DNA of 64,000 bases from Cylicocyclus nassatus (taxonomy: Eukaryota > Nematoda > Chromadorea > Rhabditida > Strongylidae): assembly GCA_958299035.1 (NCBI GenBank), contig CATQJL010000112.1:43342833-43406832 (forward strand). Reading direction: 5' to 3'. Each line of letters starts with the position of its first letter. Within the stretch, counting starts at the first letter, position 1. A program made the translations under genes and the position numbers. The notes beneath the pieces are model-generated. The model ran no database searches. It was not told the DNA's origin and saw only the letters and a list, made by a program, of their open reading frames with translations. Shown here in pieces: positions 12,601 through 22,505 of the stretch.

Positions 12601-13970
12601 TTTCATTCGGTGGGAAAAGTTTTCCAGATCCAAAAGTGAAGGCTGTCATTCTGCACCAGCTCAAAAGTGTACATGGGGGAGGAATCGGCTCCCATTATTG
12701 CATGCCTGCTCCTACCTTCAAATACAACCCCCCCCCCCGCTTCCACCCCTGATACGACCCCCTAGGTCGGGCGCGCCTGACCCCACGCTCAACCCTGGTT
12801 ACAACCCATACATTGCGTTTCTGGAAGACATGTATTCCAAAAATTTTGAAAATCTTTTTCTAGAAAAAGTTCAAAAATGGCCGCGTCACAATTTCGCGGA
12901 CAATAATTCTTCGAACGCGAAAATTTCCTTTAAGGTCTTTTTTTAGAGCAAAGCAGGAGTTTTCCGAACTGGTAAGCATACTATATCGTAGAGCTCATCG
13001 AGGACAACAATCACATAGTGGTTACTTCCAAAAAAACGCAAGTATGAATTTTGTTTTGGTTTTTCAAAAAAATAACTTCTATTTTTCTCTTTCAAAGCAA
13101 ATTTCTTCAAATGGAAACTTATTCAAGGCATCCCAACAAAGCTGTTCGGATAAAGTAGAGCTCTTTATCCGCCTCCATGCGTCGGACGTGTGCTGGTGAG
13201 TTTCTTGGCTGAAAATGACTCCACACAGAGCGTGCACATGACCCTACCTACATCTCACCACTGACTTGCACCGTTTGCACGCTCCTAGCACAGCCGCCAG
13301 GCAATCTACGAGCCTGTACTTAGGCTCATTCGAAAGGGCGTGACTTTCTCGACACGATGGTATGCAAAGATGTTTAGTCTGAGCAATCCCAGCGAATTGG
13401 CGGATGGTGTGGTAGAGGGCAGCTTCACTGGTAAGCGAAGGATTTTTCAGCTAAAGTTAAACAGAGCTTCTTTCGCCACCGATCTCATCCTGGAAGTTCA
13501 AAACTGTCAATTTCCTTGTAATAGATCCACTTCGAAGCTCTAAGACTGTTCTGATGTTCATAAAAGCCTTCACTCCAATCACCTCTAAGGCTGCCCTCTA
13601 CCACCCCATCCACCAAAATTTGGAAGTAACCACTATGTGATTGTTGTCCTCGATGAGCTCTACGATATAGTATGCTTACCAGTTCGGAAAACTCCTGTTT
13701 TGCTCTAAAAAAGGACCTAAAAGGAAATTTTTGCGTTCGAGGATTTATTGCCCGCGAAACTGTGATGCGGCCATTTTTGGACTTTTTCTAGAAAAAGATT
13801 TTTAAGATTTTTAGAATACATGTTTTCCAAAAAGCGCAATGTATGGGTTGTAGCTCTTGAAGAGCTCTATCTCTTCATGCAATCCAATCAATTTTTCATC
13901 CTGGTTTTCCATCAGAAAACGAATGTTGAAAAAAGGAGCGCAACTTGTCCGCAATTTTTGGCGGTCACTG

Positions 13971-14259
13971 TATATATGCTAGCGGCCCTACGGGTCGCTG
14001 TAAGTGGGTCGGGGAAGATACATTAGTATTTGCTTAGTTGGGACTGCATCTAAGTACAAAGGTGTTCACATCTCCTCTCTAGAGAAGCTAAATAAATGAA
14101 AAATTAAACTTCGCAGGTAGACACAAAAACATCTGATATTTCCTTCCAAATGCCACTACCAGAATTCAATTATTTATTACACCTTGCTTCTTTCGTTGCT
14201 TAGTTAAAATCAAAATAATCGCTTTCCTAAAAGGATGACCAATGCAATGCATGCTGAAT
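13971..14259. other. Unassigned spacer
   Basis: Sequence between the Tc1-type element and the satellite. Nothing recognisable was seen. Confidence 0.4.
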
Positions 14260-15330
14260 TCTCCGGGAGCAATGCCATTTTCTGTGGCTGAAATTCTGTC
14301 GAAATGGGGTTTTTGGTGGATTGTGGCGGAAAACAAAAATTTTCGCTCCAAAAGCTGGCAAGCCACAGAAAGAGCTTGCCGGGGCTCAACCAGCTTCTAT
14401 GCTGGGTCTTTTTTCCGGGGGCAAAGGCCTTTTTTGTGGCTGAAATTCTGTCGAAATCGAGGTTTTTACCGTTTTTGGTGGAAATTGTGGGGGGAAAAGA
14501 AACATTTTCGCTCCAAAAACTGGTGAGCCACAGAGAGAGCCTGCCGGGGCTCAACAGCGAGACCACAGCTTCTATGCTGGGTCTTTTTTTTTTCGGGGCA
14601 AAGGCATTTTCTGTGGCTGAAATTCTGTCGAAATCGAGGTTTTACCCTTTTTTGTGGATATTGTGGGGGAAAAGAAACATTTTCGCTCCAAAAACTGGTG
14701 AACCACAGAGAGAGCCTGCCGGGGCTTAACAGCGAGACCACAGCTTCTATGCTGGGTCTTTTTTCCGGAGGCAAAGGCATTTTCTATGGCTGAAAGTCTG
14801 TCGAAATCGAGGTTTTTACCCTTTTTGTGGAAATTGTGGGGAAAAAGAAAAATTTTCGCTCCAAAAACTGGTGAGCCACAGAGAGAGCTTGCCGCAGCTC
14901 AACAGCGAGACCACAGCATCTATGCTGGGTCTTTTTTTCCGGAGGCAAAGGCATTTTCTGTGGCTGAAATTCTGTCGAAATCGAGGTTTTTACCCTTTTT
15001 TGTGGAAATTGTGGGGAAAAGAAAAATTTTCGCTCCAAAAACTGGTGAGCCACAGAGAGAGCCTGCCGGAGCTCAACAGCAAGACCACAGCTTCTATGCT
15101 GCTTTTTTTCCGGGGGCAAAGGCATTTTCTGTGGCTGAAATCAGAGAGAGCCTGCCGGAGCTCAACAGCGACACCACAGCATCTATGCTGAGTCTTTTTT
15201 TCCGGGGCAAAGACATTTTCTGTGGCTGAAATTCTGTCGAAATCGAGGTTTTTACCGTTTTTGTTGGAAATTGTGGGGAAAACAATATTTTTCACTTCAA
15301 AAACTGCTCAGCCACAAAAGAGCCTGCGAA
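14260..15330. repeat. Tandem satellite, unit about 175 bp
   Basis: The landmark GAAATTCTGTCGAAAT recurs at about 14290, 14443, 14619, 14792 (one base changed), 14965 and 15228. This gives periods of about 153, 176, 173 and 173, then a longer step that contains a partial copy without the landmark. Each unit has GTGAGCCACAGAGAGAGC and ACCACAGCTTCTATGCTG. Open frames on both strands come from the repeat and are not genes. Confidence 0.9.
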
Positions 15331-15864
15331 GAATGCAGTTTTTTGTTGTTGAATTGCTCTTCGGGTTGGGACTTTCGTCAACATTTCACCAAATGTTGTG
15401 TTCTGACGACTATTTAAGGGGAGTTGCAGTGTTCAGATTTCATATCAAACTTATGCCATATGGCCAGGGGAGGGTAAGGGAATCATTAGAATGAATTTGG
15501 AACGTAGCTAAGGACATGAAAAGAAGAGGAAACGTGTATGAAACAGCAGAGATTGCTCCAGCTGTGAAGGCTGTGATCAAACCGAGCATACGGTATTTCA
15601 CAACAATTCGTCATCGCAGGCAGTCAAAACACGTGCCGTCATCGCATGCGGTGTATGGTGCGATCAATAGTCACATGTCGAGACAACCCTCTCCTCTCGA
15701 GCATGTCTGCGGATAGGAGTATACCGCTCCCCTAAAATTCTCATCGTCCGTAACCTCTGCGAGATAGCGTGATGTCTCGCGCGCTCACACTGTCAACAAC
15801 TCACCCTCCGCAACGCTGAAGGGGGGCGTCAGGGCAGGGAACAATGTATGGTTTTCGTCGTCGT
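15331..15864. other. Unassigned
   Basis: No gene supported. Two short plus-strand frames (15222-15494 and 15516-15716) lack domains; the first is an extension of the satellite. Confidence 0.35.
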
Positions 15865-16430
15865 TGGAGATGCTCTCCTACAGATGTGCAAAATCTGGTT
15901 ATATTTCATAGCCTGTGGATTTTTTTAAAAAATTTTATATGTGGCAACAAAAAATGAAAAAAGGGGGGGGGGTCATATCTGGGTCGCATCCAAAATTTTT
16001 CGCCGCCATGGAGGCCTACTCGCTGCAATTATGCTGTATTACGAGGCCATCCTCCTACTTTCCATCATGAAATTTTAGGCTGTTCCATAACTTCTCCGGT
16101 GAGTTACAAAATTTCAAGCTTAAAATTCCCAGTTCTTGCTTTTTAGGATCGCATCTAAATTTGCGAGAGTCGCATTTAGATTTTTTCGAGCTCACTGCTC
16201 CTTAATGGCTGAAACTTTTTTCATGGATAGTATGGGCAGAATACTACATAGCTTATTCATTTCAGCCTCTCAATCTTTCCCTGACCTTAGTTACGAATTT
16301 TTAAAATACCGTGTTCATGCACGTTTTTGACCTCGTTCTGGAAGGCGCTATAACGGTTTCTTCGCAGGAGAATCTGTGCAATAGAAGAAAGTAAGCTTTT
16401 TAGTCAAAACACTTTTTACGCTTCAAAGGT
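15865..16430. repeat. Dispersed repeat R, copy 1
   Basis: Diverged but collinear match to 35450-36040. Shared blocks include GGAGATGCTCT, GAGGCCATC, GTTACAAAATTT, TTTTTAGGATCGCATCTAAA, TCGAGCTCACTGCTCCT and CATGCACGTTTTTGAC. Element ends were not found, so the class is unknown. Confidence 0.6.
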
Positions 16431-16875
16431 ATCGTTCTTTCTCGCTGCAGAAAAATATTGTCGCGTACGGCGATAGAACACGGAAATGTCATTAAAGTCT
16501 AAAATGTTCTAATTTCCAGAAGCATATTCTATATCTTTCGGTACTATTGGACCATGAAATTATGCCGAATATTCATAAAGAGCAGAAAAGTTTATTGACC
16601 TTCACTAGAAAAGGAGTTACTCTAAAATATCAATTATAATGATCAAAGTGAACCGTTCCGTAATGCTGAATTTTTCTTGGTTGTTATTTTTTCATTTTTT
16701 ATAGGTAAAGTATAGCTTAAATACCATTCAAATCAAAATCGATGTTCTGCTTTGTTAGATGATGTCCTTTCCATTCATATTTTCCCACAATAAGCATAGC
16801 CAATTGTAAAATTTTGCTAATTACCCAATCTACGTAGAATTATTTGTTTTTCGAGTGGTGAAGCATTACTTGCAA
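16431..16875. other. AT-rich spacer, no gene seen
   Basis: AT-rich sequence leading into the minisatellite. Nothing recognisable. Confidence 0.4.
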
Positions 16876-18270
16876 ACATGCACCATGTACCATACGCCAT
16901 ACACCATGCACCATGCACCATGCGAGATACACCATGCACCATACACCATACCATGCACCATGCACCATGCACCATGCACCATACACCAGACACCATGCAC
17001 CAATCATGCACCATGCACCATACACCATGCACCATACACCAGACACCATGCACCATGCGCCATGCACCATGCACTATGCACCATATACCAACACCATGAA
17101 CATGCACCATACAACATGCACCATGCGCCATACACCATGCACCATGCACCAACCATGCACCATGCGCCATACAACGTGTACTATGCAGCGTACACCATGC
17201 ACCATACACCATGCACCACACACCAGACACCATGCACCATGCGCCATGCACCATACCATGCATCATGCACCATACACCAGACACCAAACACCATGCACCA
17301 TGCGCCATGCACCATACACCATGCACCATATACCAACACCATGAACATGCACCATACAACATGCACCATGCGCCATACACCATGCACAATGCACCATGCG
17401 AGATACACCATGCACCTTGCACCATGCACCATGCACCATGCACCATACACCATGGACCATGCAACATACCCCATGCAACATGCACCATGCACCATGCACC
17501 ATACACCATGCACCATACACCATACACCAGACACCATGCACCATGCGCCATGCACCATACACCATGCACCATATACCAACACCATGAACATGCACCATAC
17601 AACATGCACCATGCGCCATACACCATGCACAATGCACCATGCGAGATACACCATGCACCTTGCACCATGCACCATGCACCATGCACCATACACCATGGAC
17701 CATGCAACATACCCCATGCAACATGCACCATGCACCATGCACCATACACCATGCACCATACACCATACACCAGACACCATGCACCATGCGCCATGCACCA
17801 TACACCATGCACCATATACCAACACCACATGAACATGCACCATACAACATGCACCATGCGCCATACACCATGCACAATGCACCATGCGAGATACACCATG
17901 CACCTTGCACCATGCACCATGCACCATGCACCATACACCATGGACCATGCAACATACCCCATGCAACATGCACCATGCACCATGCACCATACACCATGCA
18001 CCATACACCATACACCAGACACCATGCACCATGCGCCATGCACCATACACCATGCACCATATACCAACACCACATGAACATGCACCATACAACATGCACC
18101 ATGCGCCATACACCATGCACAATGCACCATGTACCGTGCGCCATACACCATGCACCATGCACCATGCGAGATACACCATGCACCATGCACCATGCACCAT
18201 GCACCATGCACCATGCACCATACACCATGGACCATGCAACATACCCCATGCAACATGGACCGTACAACAT
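16876..18270. repeat. CACCATG/CACCATA minisatellite with higher-order period
   Basis: About 1.4 kb of 7-base words (CACCATG, CACCATA, CGCCATG, CACCAGA and variants). A longer landmark, GCGAGATACACCATGCACCT, recurs at about 17398, 17641 and 17886, so an order of variants is repeated every 243-245 bases. The word contains almost no stop codons, so frames of up to 509 codons appear on both strands; these are artefacts. It lies directly before the Penelope-like element. Confidence 0.95.
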
Positions 18271-18832
18271 TTATTAAATACCACAGCGGAACATAAATAA
18301 TATATACACCTAGAAACATACACCATACACAAACACTAGATTCCAAATTGCATGCCCTCTGCTATATAGATCGGTATTTACACATTATACGCCATATGAC
18401 ATGCAAATATAAGCTATACAATATATAGCTAGATACATACCTACAACAAAACAATTTGTAATACAAAATTTTTAAAATAACATAGCCTTATCCCTGCTCA
18501 ACATTCAGCTGCAATAGTAGCCTTAATTTTCACACCCCCCCCCCTCTATCCCCACCCACACTTTTCTTTCTTTTCTTCAATCGCACTATATTTTTTTCCT
18601 TTACATATTCAACAACAAACTCCTAAATAAGAGGGCCTGCCCTCTTTCAAAAAACAGGGACTCTTTTGATGGGGTTCAACAAGTGGTAAGCCGGCAACGG
18701 AATGGTAGCTTCCACACCTCCAAAAGTGTCAGTTCTATTCCTAAACAAAATCCTTACAATAACCATAGAATCTAGGGTTCGCCAGAGCCCTGGTAGCAGT
18801 CCTAACTAATTCACCGTTCCTCTGCCTATGGA
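18271..18832. other. Spacer or 5' part of the Penelope-like element
   Basis: AT-rich sequence between the minisatellite and the GIY-YIG frame. It may be the 5' untranslated part of the retroelement, but no terminus was found. Confidence 0.35.
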
Positions 18833-19543
18833 ATGGACCTTCCATATAGCTTAGATCAAGGGTCACCAAAAAGGGTTTCAATTAATTGTGTCAGTAGTAG
18901 TAATTATTTCCTAAACACAAGATTCGTCAAATGCAGGGATACACAAACCAAAGAATTCTATGTGAAGGATTTTGGGGTTACAACAAGCTTCCAAAAATGC
19001 ACATCAAATTGCAGTTACTGTAAATTCATAGACAACGAGCATTCAGTGAAATCAAATACGACTTCTCTAAAGTTTAATACCTATTTGGGTGACAATACAA
19101 CATGTCAAACCAAAAATGTTATTTATTGCATGACTTGCCTGGAATGTTCAAAGCAGTATGTTGGAGTGACCACTAGAAAAATCAAACAGAGAATCAGAGA
19201 ACATATATACCACATCAATAAAAGTGATGTTAATAATTTTCTCTACGAACACTTTTCGGACACATGCAACAAACGTTTGATACGCATTACTATATTAGAT
19301 AACCTGTCTAATAACGATAATAAAACTATTTTACTAGAAAAAGAACTTTTTTGGATAAAACTGTTGATGACAGCCCACCCATTTGGATTGAACGACAACA
19401 TAAAAGGATATGGTAACATTTCGAATCTACCGAATCCCTTAAACAATAAACCTAATCACCCATATTATAATTTGAGTATAATAAAAGAAAGGAAACGTTA
19501 TAAGACAACAATGGAAGGACTAAAGCTAATAATCAAGAAATAA
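18833..19543 (+). pseudogene. GIY-YIG endonuclease domain of Penelope-like element
   Basis: A 236-residue frame. A cysteine cluster at residues about 55-63 (KCTSNCSYC) is followed by CQTKNVIYCMTCLEC and QYVGVT, the GIY...YIG elements. KQRIREH supplies the conserved arginine, and LLEKELFWIKLL the downstream glutamate. GLNDNIKGYGNIS near the end is a hallmark of this family in animals. In such elements the domain nicks target DNA for integration. The frame breaks at about 19520 and continues in the next frame (NNIRTTVELYRYIHSL) as linker. The start ATG is simply the first in frame; the true start may lie upstream. Part of a decayed element, so probably not functional. Confidence 0.75.
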
Positions 19544-19855
19544 TCAATAACGATAAGAAAAACAATAAAGATCTAACAAAAATAATAGAAAAAATCAACA
19601 ACATCAGAACAACTGTAGAATTATATAGATATATTCACTCTTTAACATTAACTACAATCAGAAGATTGATTTACCTATTCTATGGATCTTATAATCTTTT
19701 ATCCATCAACGATAAAAACAGAGATATTCTTTTATGCATTTTATGTAAGTTCCACTTCAAAACACCTGACAACACAAAAAATATACAAGAGTTCCATAAT
19801 ATTAAAGCAAAGTATTCACACCCAGTACTAGACAAAGTAAATGTGAACAAAATCC
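19525..19855 (+). pseudogene. Linker region of Penelope-like pseudo-ORF
   Basis: The open frame from about 19525 continues the element after one frameshift. It contains FHFKTPDNTKNIQEFHN and KVNVNKIL, which fall where related elements have a conserved FHN...INLP..IL segment between nuclease and RT. It ends at the TTAA of the inserted MITE. No separate gene is implied. Confidence 0.6.
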
Positions 19856-19859
19856 TTAA

Positions 19860-20263
19860 AGGCAGTGGATCGGCAGAACTCAACGACTCAGGATTTTAAC
19901 GCGATAGGTTCCTTATCGCCCAAGTATGAAAACAATGCAGTTCTGGTTGTACAGCATGCCTACCCTGCCGAGAAAATGGCTCCAAACCTACGCGCCCAGG
20001 CCAATCTTACACGCTCCCGGACGAGTTGGCAATTTCCTCCTCACCATTGGAGGCTGCCCGCCGCAATGCTATAACCATTAGGTCCCGCAACGATCCAGCA
20101 CCATCAGCCTTGCTCCACTCGTCCAATTCCGAAAGGAAGGACATTGAAAAAGCTCATTTTCGCCGTTTTCATGCTCGCAGAAGTGGATTTTCAGGATCAC
20201 CGTGTTGAATAACCTCAGATAAGCAAAAATTTGACTAGGTTGAGATTTGCCGAGCCGCTGCCT
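19860..20263. mobile_element. TTAA-flanked MITE, copy 2, inside the Penelope-like ORF
   Basis: Left terminus AGGCAGTGGATCGGCAGA, right terminus the inverse of AGGCAGCGGCTCGGCAAA. TTAA lies at 19856-19859 and 20264-20267. Removing the element plus one TTAA joins the retroelement reading frame without a shift or stop: the left side ends ...KVNVNKIL and the right side begins NSKAIKDILK. So the MITE entered an intact segment of the pseudo-ORF. Confidence 0.85.
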
Positions 20264-20822
20264 TTAACAGCAAAGCTATAAAAGATATTCTGAAAACAAA
20301 CTCACAGGTTTCATTACAACCTTTCAGAGTTATATATCAATGTGATAATCCAATTGCATCTAAAATATTTAACTATAATGAGACACTAAAATTTTTGTCA
20401 AACTCACAGTTAATTATAATATTAGTAACAAGGAAACCTGTCTTTGTAATCAGGAAGAATACATACGATATAAAGATTCACATCATAACCACATAGTAAG
20501 CGGAGATTTGAATATGATAGATAATTTTAGCATAAGAATGATACTATCAAAAGGTACAAAATACAGAATACCAAACAATGTAAAGAAAAAAAGAATATTT
20601 GATTGGATTAAAGAATTTTCGGAAGAAACAGCAACGGTCATTCGAAGAAAGCTTAAACTTGATAACTTCATTTATGGTTAGAAATCGGATTGAGAAAGAT
20701 CTCAAAACCAAACTCAAACCTTTGATATATCACTCTAAATTGAATAACACGAATTATATAGACAATTTTTTGAATAACTTTAAAAAATATTTCATACCTT
20801 TCCAGCACGTAATTCTGCAGAA
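20264..20822 (+). pseudogene. Pre-RT core of Penelope-like element
   Basis: The first frame gives RVIYQCDNPIASKIFNYN, matching the YKYTxPIxxKIFNY block of these elements. After a frameshift near 20400 comes ETCLCNQEEY, HHNHIVSGDLNMIDN and RMILSKGTKYRIP, equivalent to the CxC...GHIITGDLxIIxN...LSKGPKYRxP block. Another shift near 20660 leads to VRNRIEKDLKTKLK. Homology then ends before the catalytic RT motifs. Recognised from remembered family consensus, not from a database search. Confidence 0.7.
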
Positions 20823-21110
20823 TTGAAGAATTACGACATCATGCGCTATATGGGTGTAAACTGTAAGCCCCGCCCACTTTTAATGCTCCTATATATCCGA
20901 TACATGTATACTTCCTTCCACTGACTTCATATAGCTTTTATTTGGGCTTTCCAGCATTTAATTCTGCAGAATTGAAGAAGTACGAAATCTTGCGCTATAT
21001 AGGTGTAAACTGTAAGCCCCGCCCACTTCTGATGCTCCTATATACTCCTATATACAATACTTGTAAATTTCCTTCCGCTCACTTCATTTACACTTTGAAT
21101 AAGTTACAGA
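20800..21110. repeat. Two-copy tandem duplication, about 149 bp
   Basis: The block from AATTCTGCAGAATTGAAGAA through TGTAAGCCCCGCCCACTT and GATGCTCCTATATA (TAATGCTCC in copy 1) occurs at about 20810 and 20959. It follows the end of the Penelope-like core, so it may be part of its 3' side or the site where the element was truncated. Confidence 0.7.
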
Positions 21111-21179
21111 TTTTTGAAAAATTCAACTTCAACAACGAAGAGCTGTCTTGTTGGGTCATCGATCAATTACTGGAGTGAG

Positions 21180-21740
21180 GGGTCGGCAAAAAAATTGCAT
21201 CATGCATCCATTCAACCTATAACAGCTCATGAATCGCTTCAAAGTGAGGGCGGCTAAAAAACTTGCACAGCTTCTCCTACGATGGTTTGCTTACCTTACA
21301 CCAAAAATGATCCGAATGTATTATTTTATCAACGATAAGTGATAAAATGATATTATCACCGGACAGCGGAGTTTTCAGAGTTTTTTTTGAAAGGAGTAAG
21401 CAAATGACGTTTCTAGAGCGTTCTGAGAACTTTCCAGGTTTTTCTAAATTGCTCATACATGCTTTTTCGAATTATGAAGATAAAATTCAATTTTTTTATG
21501 AAAAATCATAACTCGCTTCAGCTTGATCTGATTTAGCTCAAATTTGAATCCCAAGTAAGGCTTTTGAACAAGCATCTATTAGCAAAATCTTAGTTGCTTA
21601 GCTACGCTTAGTCGTAAGATCCACGATGAGCGACATCGCCCCCCATGTGTCCCATGGCCCCCAAAGGGAGCAATGGCACACAACACTTATCCACTGTACG
21701 CCGTCGCTCCCAAGTGTGTGCGATGGCGCACATTGGGAGC
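21180..21740. other. Unassigned
   Basis: No gene supported. A small inverted GC-rich motif (GGCCCCCAAAGGGAGC and CATTGGGAGCGATGGCC) occurs at 21655-21750 just before the duplicated unit. Confidence 0.35.
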
Positions 21741-22400
21741 GATGGCCCCCAAACACATACACATACAAAAACAAACTATGCCCAAATTTTTTTTCAAAAA
21801 GTTGGGTAATTAAACCGGCCGCCGAGCCGGGAAGACCCCATTTTTGCACTCTGACATGGTCCCTGCCGCCAGGGTCGTCTACAAGGAGAGCATCTACAAC
21901 CCGAACCCAGCACCTTCTATATAGTGTATTGCCGTGCACAATCGCTTGATTGAGTTCGGTCAAAGTGCATCGAGGTTCGTTGGCGGCCGACCATCCCTTT
22001 TGGCCGACCCGCACCCTTCGTTGGAAACCCGCCCACTCGGTCAAAATGGCCCGCACGCTCCTGTAGGACAAGATACATATACATACAAAAACAAACTATG
22101 CCCAATTTTTTTTTCAAAAAGTTGGGTAATTAAACCGGCCGCCGAGCCGGGAAGACCCCATTTTTGCACTCTGACACGGTCCCTGCCGCAGGGTCGTCTA
22201 CAAGGAGAGCATCTACAACCCGAACCCAGCACCTTCTATATAGTGTATTGCCGTGCACAATCGCTCGATTGAGTTCGGTCAAAGTGCATCGAGGTTCGTT
22301 GGCGGCCGACCATCCCTTCTGGCCGACCCGCCCACTCGGTCGAAATGGCCCGCACGCTCCTGTAGGACAAGATACATACACACATGGATACACACACAAA
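21741..22400. repeat. Tandem duplication of about 320 bp
   Basis: Two near-identical units start at about 21761 and 22081 (ACATACAAAAACAAACTATG). They share CCGGCCGCCGAGCCGGGAAG, the CCTTCTATATAGTGTATTG block and TGCATCGAGGTTCGTTGGCG. The second copy lacks a short segment near 22020 of the first. On the minus strand each unit contains GGTTTAATTACCCAA, the first 15 bases of the nematode SL1 leader, but no splice donor follows. Minus-strand frames are open but show no domain. Confidence 0.8.
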
Positions 22401-22505
22401 GTACACGCTTACACATATACACAAATGTAACACAAAAATAGACACTGGCAACCACAAGTACAACAACACTTATACACATATTCACATAAGCACATATATA
22501 TAATA

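Larger units (their letters stand above)
7112..12797. mobile_element. hAT-type element, 5.7 kb, 8-bp TSD
   Basis: Termini are CAGGGTTGAGCAAGGGGTCA on the left and the inverse of CAGGGTTGAGCGTGGGGTCA on the right. They are bracketed by identical 8-bp copies GTTACAAC at 7104-7111 and 12798-12805. CAGGG-type termini with 8-bp target duplications define the hAT superfamily. It sits inside the left arm of the Tc1-type element. No hAT transposase or BED-finger frame was recognised in the interior, which carries other repeats (TTAA element at 7477-7929, inverted repeat at 9924-10175), so it is probably non-autonomous or a composite. Confidence 0.8.
6978..13970. mobile_element. Tc1-type palindromic element, split by a hAT insertion
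   Basis: The left end CAGTGACCGCCAAAAGG follows a TA, and the right end ...TTTTTGGCGGTCACTG is followed by TA. CAGTG termini and TA target duplications are typical of the Tc1/mariner superfamily. The arms are inverted copies (AGATAGAGCTCTTCAAGAG on the left, CTCTTGAAGAGCTCTATCT on the right; CATACATTGCG and inverse). A 5.7-kb insertion (7112-12797) interrupts the left arm; without it the element is about 1.3 kb. No transposase frame. Confidence 0.85.
18833..20822 (+). mobile_element. Penelope-like element, Naiad-type order, decayed
   Basis: One collinear plus-strand pseudo-ORF: a cysteine motif, a GIY-YIG nuclease, a linker, then the conserved region that normally precedes the reverse transcriptase. 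The nuclease lies N-terminal to the core, the permuted order reported for Naiad/Chlamys elements and opposite to canonical Penelope. The open frame changes near 19520, about 20400 and about 20660, and a TTAA MITE (19860-20263) sits inside. The catalytic RT core itself is missing after about 20822. It is inactive. Confidence 0.75.

Noticed and set aside
14210..15295. Several overlapping frames of 100-147 codons
   Set aside because: Products of the 175-bp satellite, present on both strands and repeating with the unit.
16817..18346. Frames of up to 509 codons on both strands (repeats of MVHGAWC or HHAPCTM)
   Set aside because: They arise because the CACCATG/CACCATA word lacks stop codons in nearly every frame. 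All frames are open together, which is a repeat artefact.
21800..21840. Functional SL1 spliced-leader RNA gene
   Set aside because: The 15-base leader match is not followed by the rest of SL1, a GT donor or a recognisable Sm site.
21598..22272. Minus-strand frames of up to 157 codons in the 320-bp duplicated unit
   Set aside because: No domain or start context, and both strands are equally open because the sequence is GC-rich.
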